A stretch of DNA of 64,000 nt from Methylovirgula sp. Lineage in GTDB: Bacteria; Pseudomonadota; Alphaproteobacteria; Rhizobiales; Beijerinckiaceae. The notes beneath the pieces were generated by a model. It did no database searches and was not told the origin of the DNA. It worked only from the letters and a program-made list of their open reading frames with translations. Where the stretch lies: assembly GCF_037200945.1 (NCBI RefSeq), contig NZ_JBBCGP010000001.1:3098501-3162500 (forward strand), given 5' to 3'. How positions within the stretch are numbered: the first letter of the stretch is position 1; each line of letters starts with the position of its first letter. Below, one piece after another: positions 58,639 through 64,000 of the stretch. The position numbers were made by a program, and so were the translations under genes.

Positions 58639-58775
58639 CTTTGTGAAAAGCCTATCGGCGGGACAAAAATTTTATTCGGCCCGCTCTTATACCGCGACCT
58701 TCCGTCTGGCTAGCGTAATTTCCGCCCCGCTTCCGGCTGTCGAATGGAAAGCTACGCAAATTCAGCCATTTGCGC

Positions 58776-59528
58776 TTAACGATAGGTCGCGGCAATCGCC
58801 AGAAATTCCGCCGCCTTGAGGCTCGCGCCACCGATAAGCGCGCCATCGACAGCAGGCAGATGCAACAATTCAGCAGCATTATCGGCCTTGACCGAGCCAC
58901 CATAGAGAAGGCGCACGTCGCTACTTTCAGGTAGCCGCGCCGCCAGTCTTTGGCGCAAAAAGCCATGCATCTCGGCGACGTCGTTCGGCGTCGGAGTCAC
59001 GCCGGTGCCGATCGCCCAAACCGGCTCATAGGCGACAACGAGGCTGTCGCCATGCGGCGCGGAGGGCAGTGATCCCTCAAGTTGTCGGGCCACCACATCA
59101 GGCGCATGGCCTGCGGCGCGCTCCGCCTCGGTTTCACCGACGCAGAGAATGACTTTGAGCCCCGCCCGCAGGGCAGCTTCGGCCTTTGCCGAGACCAGCA
59201 CGTCGCTCTCGCCATGATCGCGGCGCCGCTCCGAATGGCCGACAATCACATACGAGGCGCCGGCATCGCGCAGCATTTCTGCCGCGATATCGCCCGTGTA
59301 AGCGCCGCGCCTTTCGGGATGGCAATCCTGACCCCCGATGGCGATGAAGGAGCCGGCGCAGAGCTGCGCAGCCGCGGCGATCAGCGTCGCCGGCGGACAA
59401 ATGATGATGTCTGGACCGCCCAAAGCGCCGGCCAATGCATCGCGAATCACCGCGATCTCGGCGAGGTCGGCAGTCAGGCCGTTCATCTTCCAGTTTCCGG
59501 CGACCAGCGGCCGCGGTTTTTCCGCCAT
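58776..59528 (-). CDS. tpiA: triosephosphate isomerase
   Basis: Interconverts dihydroxyacetone phosphate and glyceraldehyde 3-phosphate. The 250-residue protein has the catalytic lysine in VAGNWKMNG, the histidine in VIVGHSERR, the glutamate in VAYEPVWAIGTG and the phosphate loop LLYGGSVKADNA. The ATG at 59528 gives the conserved start; the longer frame upstream lies in the promoter region. Confidence 0.97.
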   Translation of the reverse strand: MAEKPRPLVAGNWKMNGLTADLAEIAVIRDALAGALGGPDIIICPPATLIAAAAQLCAGSFIAIGGQDCHPERRGAYTGDIAAEMLRDAGASYVIVGHSERRRDHGESDVLVSAKAEAALRAGLKVILCVGETEAERAAGHAPDVVARQLEGSLPSAPHGDSLVVAYEPVWAIGTGVTPTPNDVAEMHGFLRQRLAARLPESSDVRLLYGGSVKADNAAELLHLPAVDGALIGGASLKAAEFLAIAATYR

Positions 59529-59695
59529 GCTCAAATGCCCCACGTTTGGCAACGCCCTAACATCCGGTGCCAGAATGGCAAAATCGGCCAGTTTGCAGCC
59601 CGCTCGGCACCCCTTCTTCATACATTGCCAGCCCGAAAGCGCCTCCCTATAGTCCGGCGCCCAATCGACCCCCGGGCAAGCGGAGATTCTAAATT

Positions 59696-61624
59696 ATGCT
59701 CGATGCGTTGCGTGCCTCCAGCCAGACATGGGTTGGCCGCTCAATCATGGCCGTCGTGATGGGCTTGCTCGTCATCGCCTTCGGCTTTTGGGGGATCGCA
59801 GACGTTTTCAAGGGGTTTGGCGCCAACACTTTGGCGCGCGTTGGGTCGGCCGAGATCACGCCGGAACAATTCCAAGTCGCTTATCAGCGTGAGCTCGTTC
59901 AGATGCAGGAACAGCAGCGCCGGGCGATCAGCAGCGAGGAAGCGCGGGAACGTGGAATTGACCGGCAAGTCCTGAGCCGTATGCTGAGCGACGCAGCCCT
60001 CGATCAGGAGGCACACCGTCTCGGCCTCGCCCTCCCCAACGGCGTCATTGCGCGCCAAATCATGCAGGACGACGCTTTCAAAGGCCCGGACGGACAATTC
60101 AATCGGCAGACGTTCGAAGCACGTCTGCAAGACAATGGCTTGACCGAACAGAACTATGTCGCCGAAACCCGCGCCGCGGCCCTGCGTCAGGAAATCGTTG
60201 CGACGCTGACCAACAGCCTTACGGCGCCGCGCGCGATGCTCGAAATCATCAATCGCTATTACCACGAGACCCGCAATATCGATTACATCGTGCTGCCGAA
60301 ATCCGCGGCCGGCGCGATCCCGGCGCCGTCAGATGCCGAGCTCAAGAGTTATTTCGAATCGCATCGCGATCTCTATCGCAAGCATGAATATCGCAAGGTC
60401 AGTCTGCTTCTGGTGAGTTCGACAAGTCTGGCAGGCATCGAGTCCGCTGCACACCCGATCAGCGACGCTGAGATCAAGAAGCGCTACGACGAGGTCAAGG
60501 ATCAGCGCTACACACAAGCCGAACAACGGCAAATTCAGCAGATCATCTTCCCGGATGAGAAGACCGCCGACGCTGCGGCTGCGAAACTCGCCGGCGGCGA
60601 GACCTTCGACGCGCTGATCGCCGAACGCAAACTGTCGCCGAAGGATACCGACCTCGGCACCGTCACGGAAGCAACCCTTGCCGACAAGAGCGTCGCTGCC
60701 GCGGTCTTCGCTCTGTCGGCTGGTGGCGTCTCCAAGCCGGCGAAGACGCAATTCGGCTGGGCGATCCTGCACGTCCAGAAGATTATTCCGAAGATTGTCA
60801 TCCCGCTTGTCGCCGTGAAGACGTCGCTAGCCCAGGAACTTGCGATCTTCCGCGCGCATAAGGACCTGGGCAAGATCCATGATCAGATCGAAGATCTGCG
60901 CGCGGGCGGCAAGTCCGTCGCCGATGCGGCCAAAGCTGCCGGGCTATCAGCCCGCACAATCGATGAGATTGATGCGCAAGGTAACGACAAAGCGAGCAAG
61001 GCGGTGCCTGATCTCGGAGATGACCAGAAAGCCTTGCTGAAAGCCGTCTTCGCGTCCGATATCGGCGTCGATAACGATCCGATTACGACCAAAGACGGCG
61101 GCGGAATCTGGTTCGACGTTCTCAACATCGATCCCGCGCGCAATCTGACGTTCGATGAGGTCAAGAACCGCGTCACGCAGGATTGGACTGCCGATGAGAC
61201 CTCGCGCCGCCTCGTCGACAAGGCTGTCGATCTGACCAAGAAGCTCGACAGCGGCGCGACCATCGCTGCCCTCGCAACGGCGCAAGGCAATCTGCCTGTC
61301 AAACATGTCGACAAGATCACGCGGCTGGATCCGCAGGGTCTTTCGAGCACGATACTTGATGAGGTTTTCAACCGCGCGGTTGGAAAAGCCGGCTCGGCTG
61401 AAGCGCAGGATGGCGGCCGCATCATTTTCAGCGTCGCCAGCGCCAGCGTGCCACCGCTGGACGTCAAGCGGTACGATTTCGCCAATGTCCTCGATCAGAT
61501 GAAGACCGCCCTCAACGACGACATGACGGCGCAATTCGTCACCAATCTTGAGACGGGCTTGAATACAAGGATCAATCAGCAAGTCTGGCAATCGATTTCC
61601 GGCGCGCCGGCGGATCAGCAGTAA
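59696..61624 (+). CDS. ppiD: peptidyl-prolyl cis-trans isomerase, PpiD/SurA type
   Basis: Inner-membrane-anchored periplasmic folding factor of 642 residues. One N-terminal membrane segment (SIMAVVMGLLVIAFGFWGIA), a SurA_N-like helical part (about 40-200) and a parvulin-type PPIase domain (about 265-360, QIQQIIFPDEKTADAAA, FGWAILHVQKI). It helps exported proteins fold after Sec release. It is followed four bases later by trpE, an arrangement common in Rhizobiales. Confidence 0.93.
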   Translation: MLDALRASSQTWVGRSIMAVVMGLLVIAFGFWGIADVFKGFGANTLARVGSAEITPEQFQVAYQRELVQMQEQQRRAISSEEARERGIDRQVLSRMLSDAALDQEAHRLGLALPNGVIARQIMQDDAFKGPDGQFNRQTFEARLQDNGLTEQNYVAETRAAALRQEIVATLTNSLTAPRAMLEIINRYYHETRNIDYIVLPKSAAGAIPAPSDAELKSYFESHRDLYRKHEYRKVSLLLVSSTSLAGIESAAHPISDAEIKKRYDEVKDQRYTQAEQRQIQQIIFPDEKTADAAAAKLAGGETFDALIAERKLSPKDTDLGTVTEATLADKSVAAAVFALSAGGVSKPAKTQFGWAILHVQKIIPKIVIPLVAVKTSLAQELAIFRAHKDLGKIHDQIEDLRAGGKSVADAAKAAGLSARTIDEIDAQGNDKASKAVPDLGDDQKALLKAVFASDIGVDNDPITTKDGGGIWFDVLNIDPARNLTFDEVKNRVTQDWTADETSRRLVDKAVDLTKKLDSGATIAALATAQGNLPVKHVDKITRLDPQGLSSTILDEVFNRAVGKAGSAEAQDGGRIIFSVASASVPPLDVKRYDFANVLDQMKTALNDDMTAQFVTNLETGLNTRINQQVWQSISGAPADQQ

Positions 61625-61628
61625 CCGC

Positions 61629-63146
61629 ATGATTACGCCGGCCTACGAGACTTTTGCCGCGACGTACGATTCCGGCGCCCCCACGTTGCTCGCGACGCGG
61701 CTCGTCGGCGATCTCGAAACGCCGGTCTCAGCCTTTCTCAAATTATCCGCAGGCCGCAAGGGCCGTCTCTTTCTGCTGGAATCGGTCGAAGGCGGCGGCG
61801 CGCGCGGGCGCTATTCGATGATCGGGCTTGACCCCGATATCGTCTGGCGCTGCCAGGACGGCCACGCGGAAATCAACCGGACGGCGGCGACCGAGCCCGC
61901 GGCTTTCGTACCCTGTGCCGCCTCGCCGCTTGAGGCTTTGCGTGCGCTTATTGCTGAATCCCACATCGAAGCGGCGCACGATCTGCCACCTATGGCAGCC
62001 GGTGTCTTCGGCTATCTCGGCTACGACATGGTGCGGCAGATGGAGCAACTTCCACCCGCCAAACCTGACCCGATCGGCGTGCCCGACGCGATCATGCTAC
62101 GTCCGACGGTTATGGTTGTCTTCGACAGCGTCACCGACGAGATTTTTGTCGTGACGCCGGTGCGTCCGCTAACCGATCTCGCCACCAAGGTCGCGTATGA
62201 ACGCGGCATCGAACGCATTGAGGCGATTGTCGGTGCACTTGAAGCGCCGCTGCCGTCGAGCGCTGCGGATCTGGACGCCGATCTTCAGACCGCGAACCCG
62301 ACATCCAATACGTCCGAAGCGCGCTTCCATGAGATGGTCGAGAGCGCGAAAGAATACATTCGCGCTGGCGACATTTTTCAGGTCGTGCTGTCGCAGCGAT
62401 TCACGGCACCGTTCACCCTGCCCGCGTTTGCGCTTTATCGGGCGCTGCGGCGCGTCAATCCCGCGCCGTTCCTTTGTTATCTCGACTTCGGCGATTTTCA
62501 GATCGTTTGTTCAAGCCCGGAGATTCTCGTGCGTGCCCGCGCTGGAAAGGTCACGATCCGGCCGATCGCCGGTACGCGCTGGCGCGGCAAGACCGCGGCG
62601 GAAGACATACGACTCGCTGAAGACCTTCTCGCCGACGAAAAGGAGCGCGCCGAACATCTGATGTTGCTCGATCTCGGCCGCAACGATGTCGGCCGCGTCG
62701 CAAAGATCGGCAGCGTTGAAGTCACAGAGCGGTTCGCCATCGAACGCTACAGCCATGTGATGCATATCGTCTCGAATGTCGAAGGCGAACTGGATGCGCA
62801 GCACGACGTGATCGATGCGCTCTGCGCGGGCTTTCCAGCCGGCACGGTCTCCGGCGCGCCGAAAGTGCGGGCGATGGAAATCATCGACGAACTCGAAACC
62901 GATAAGCGCGGCATTTATGCCGGCTGCATCGGCTATTTCGGCGCGCACGGCGATATGGATACCTGCATCATTCTACGCACTTCAGTGGTGAAAGACGGCC
63001 AGATGCACGTCCAGGCCGGTGCGGGCGTCGTCTACGATTCAGATGCGGCCTACGAGCGGCGCGAGACGATCAACAAAGCGCAGGCTTTGTTCCGCGCCGC
63101 GGAAGAAGCGGTGCGCTTCGCCGCGCGGACGAAGCGCGGGCAGTAA
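61629..63146 (+). CDS. trpE: anthranilate synthase component I
   Basis: Converts chorismate to anthranilate, first step of tryptophan synthesis, with TrpG supplying ammonia. The 505-residue protein has the tryptophan-binding segment LFLLESVEGGGARGRYSMIG, FQVVLSQRF, the chorismate-binding RPIAGTRWRGKTAAEDIRLA, LLDLGRNDVGRV and PAGTVSGAPKVRAMEIID. TrpG is not fused, unlike the TrpEG of some rhizobia. No attenuator is visible because the gene starts four bases after ppiD. Confidence 0.96.
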   Translation: MITPAYETFAATYDSGAPTLLATRLVGDLETPVSAFLKLSAGRKGRLFLLESVEGGGARGRYSMIGLDPDIVWRCQDGHAEINRTAATEPAAFVPCAASPLEALRALIAESHIEAAHDLPPMAAGVFGYLGYDMVRQMEQLPPAKPDPIGVPDAIMLRPTVMVVFDSVTDEIFVVTPVRPLTDLATKVAYERGIERIEAIVGALEAPLPSSAADLDADLQTANPTSNTSEARFHEMVESAKEYIRAGDIFQVVLSQRFTAPFTLPAFALYRALRRVNPAPFLCYLDFGDFQIVCSSPEILVRARAGKVTIRPIAGTRWRGKTAAEDIRLAEDLLADEKERAEHLMLLDLGRNDVGRVAKIGSVEVTERFAIERYSHVMHIVSNVEGELDAQHDVIDALCAGFPAGTVSGAPKVRAMEIIDELETDKRGIYAGCIGYFGAHGDMDTCIILRTSVVKDGQMHVQAGAGVVYDSDAAYERRETINKAQALFRAAEEAVRFAARTKRGQ

Positions 63147-63157
63147 GCCCCTGCTCG

Positions 63158-63231
63158 CGTCATGCGCGGGCTGACCCGAGCATCCAGACACGAAACGTTG
63201 ATGGATGGCCGGATCAAGTCCGGCCATGACG
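63158..63231. repeat. intergenic REP-like inverted repeat after trpE
   Basis: CGTCATG and CATGACG bound the element, which contains GCGCGGGCTGACCCGAGC and the strong stem GGCCGGATCAAGTCCGGCC. Its type (a self-complementary CGTCATGRCCGG pattern) is common between genes in Rhizobiales. It is a different family from the repeat at 43823-43911 and could end the trpE transcript. Confidence 0.8.
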
Positions 63232-63336
63232 AGAGCCGACCGCCGCATGTTCGATCTTGCGCATTTTCGCCATAGTGCCTCGAAACTTCGGCCTGACGTC
63301 CGATATTAGGCAGGGGCTTTCAGCAAAGGATCGGCC

Positions 63337-64000
63337 ATGTCTCAGCTTGAAACCATCAATATTCCGGGCACCGGCCTGCAGCCGACGCGGATCGCGCTCG
63401 GCACCTGGGCCATCGGCGGCTCGATGTGGGGCGGCAGCGACGATGCCGATTCAATCCGCACCATTCAAAGCGCGATCGATCGCGGCATCAATATCGTCGA
63501 TACCGCGCCCGTCTATGGCTTCGGCCATTCCGAGGAGATCGTCGGCCGCGCCCTGGTCGAAGGCGGCCGCCGGCATAAGACGATCATTGCGACGAAAGTC
63601 GCGCTCGAATGGAAGGACGGCAAAATTTTCCGCAACGCCAGCAACGCCCGGATCGAGAAAGAGATCGAGGATTCGCTGCGCCGTCTCCAGACCGATGTGA
63701 TCGACATCTATCAGGTCCATTGGCCGGATGACGCAACGCCGATCGCCGAGACGGCAGAGACCCTGGGCAAGCTGTTCAAGGCCGGAAAAATCCGCGCCAT
63801 CGGCGTCAGCAATTTCGACGTTGCGCAGATGGAAGCCTTCCGCGCCGTCGCGCCGCTCCACACGATCCAGCCGCCGCATAATCTCTTCGAGCGTGGCGCG
63901 GAAAAGGACGTGCTGCCCTATGCCGCCAAAAACGACATCGCGACGCTGGCTTATGGCCCGCTCTGCCGTGGCCTGCTCGCCGGCAAGATGAACGCCGACA
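63337..64000 (+). CDS. aldo/keto reductase, 5' part (3' end outside window)
   Basis: The frame is open from ATG 63337 to the window end, giving 221 residues. The tetrad residues are visible: D and Y in IVDTAPVYGFGHSEEIVG, K in IIATKVALEWKDG, H in IYQVHWPDD. The N-terminus IPGTGLQPTRIALGTWAIGG is typical. It differs clearly from the reductase at 50607-51632. The substrate is unknown. Confidence 0.9.
   Translation, partial: MSQLETINIPGTGLQPTRIALGTWAIGGSMWGGSDDADSIRTIQSAIDRGINIVDTAPVYGFGHSEEIVGRALVEGGRRHKTIIATKVALEWKDGKIFRNASNARIEKEIEDSLRRLQTDVIDIYQVHWPDDATPIAETAETLGKLFKAGKIRAIGVSNFDVAQMEAFRAVAPLHTIQPPHNLFERGAEKDVLPYAAKNDIATLAYGPLCRGLLAGKMNAD

Overview
The window is GC-rich chromosomal DNA from an alphaproteobacterium. 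The order dusB-ntrB-ntrC-ntrY-ntrX-hfq-hflX-mazG, the fused ispDF, a pyruvate dehydrogenase E1 beta that carries its own lipoyl domain, and ppiD-trpE, tpiA-secG-pyrG and eno-ftsB-pdhA-pdhB-pdhC-lpd-lipA all point to Hyphomicrobiales (Rhizobiales). A Beijerinckiaceae-like host is a guess that I cannot confirm from the sequence alone. No rRNA, tRNA or CRISPR array was seen.

Layout. 1-4.8 kb: 3' end of tmk, then holB, metG, tatD and a PhnP-like metallo-beta-lactamase gene in one direction. 4.9-14.2 kb: a pile-up of insertion sequences. Two ISNCY/IS1202-type elements lie head to tail, sharing 5-bp ACAGC target repeats. Each carries its own passenger genes (a PIN toxin-antitoxin-like pair in the first, small unknown genes in the second). 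The second is split by an IS21 element (7-bp target repeat GCCAGAT), whose left end is in turn split by an IS110/IS1111-like element. 14.5-27.7 kb: conserved core with a two-domain cold-shock protein, mazG, hflX, hfq, a D-amino-acid aminotransferase, the NtrYX and NtrBC two-component systems, dusB and ispDF. 27.7-39 kb: an accessory stretch between ispDF and cinA, two genes that are usually close together in this order. It contains a broken secreted-protein gene, cobT, a membrane glycosyltransferase, an Lrp/AsnC regulator, a His/Tyr-rich secreted protein and a sulfur cluster. 39-50.5 kb: cinA, a RatA/Coq10-like gene, lipA, the pyruvate dehydrogenase operon, ftsB, a GGDEF-EAL protein and eno. 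50.6-56.5 kb: accessory metabolic and regulatory genes (aldo/keto reductase, tautomerase, panE, marR, queF, a second His/Tyr-rich secreted protein, an epimerase, lysR). 56.5-64 kb: pyrG, secG, tpiA, ppiD, trpE and the start of another aldo/keto reductase.

The most interesting system is the sulfur cluster at 32.6-39.0 kb. A family 2A (SrpI-like) encapsulin shell gene is followed on the same strand by a SufS-like cysteine desulfurase with a roughly 318-residue Pro/Ala-rich N-terminal extension, the expected encapsulated cargo. Divergent from it, across a 462-bp control region with two copies of the dyad TAGAA-N5-TTCTA, run a 74-residue unknown protein, an O-acetylhomoserine sulfhydrylase and a serine O-acetyltransferase. 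One side can make cysteine/homocysteine and the other can take sulfur from cysteine inside a protein shell, which suggests a coordinated sulfur storage and mobilisation module. The shell gene has a strong ribosome binding site, while the cargo gene has a weak one behind a hairpin, which could set the shell-to-cargo ratio.
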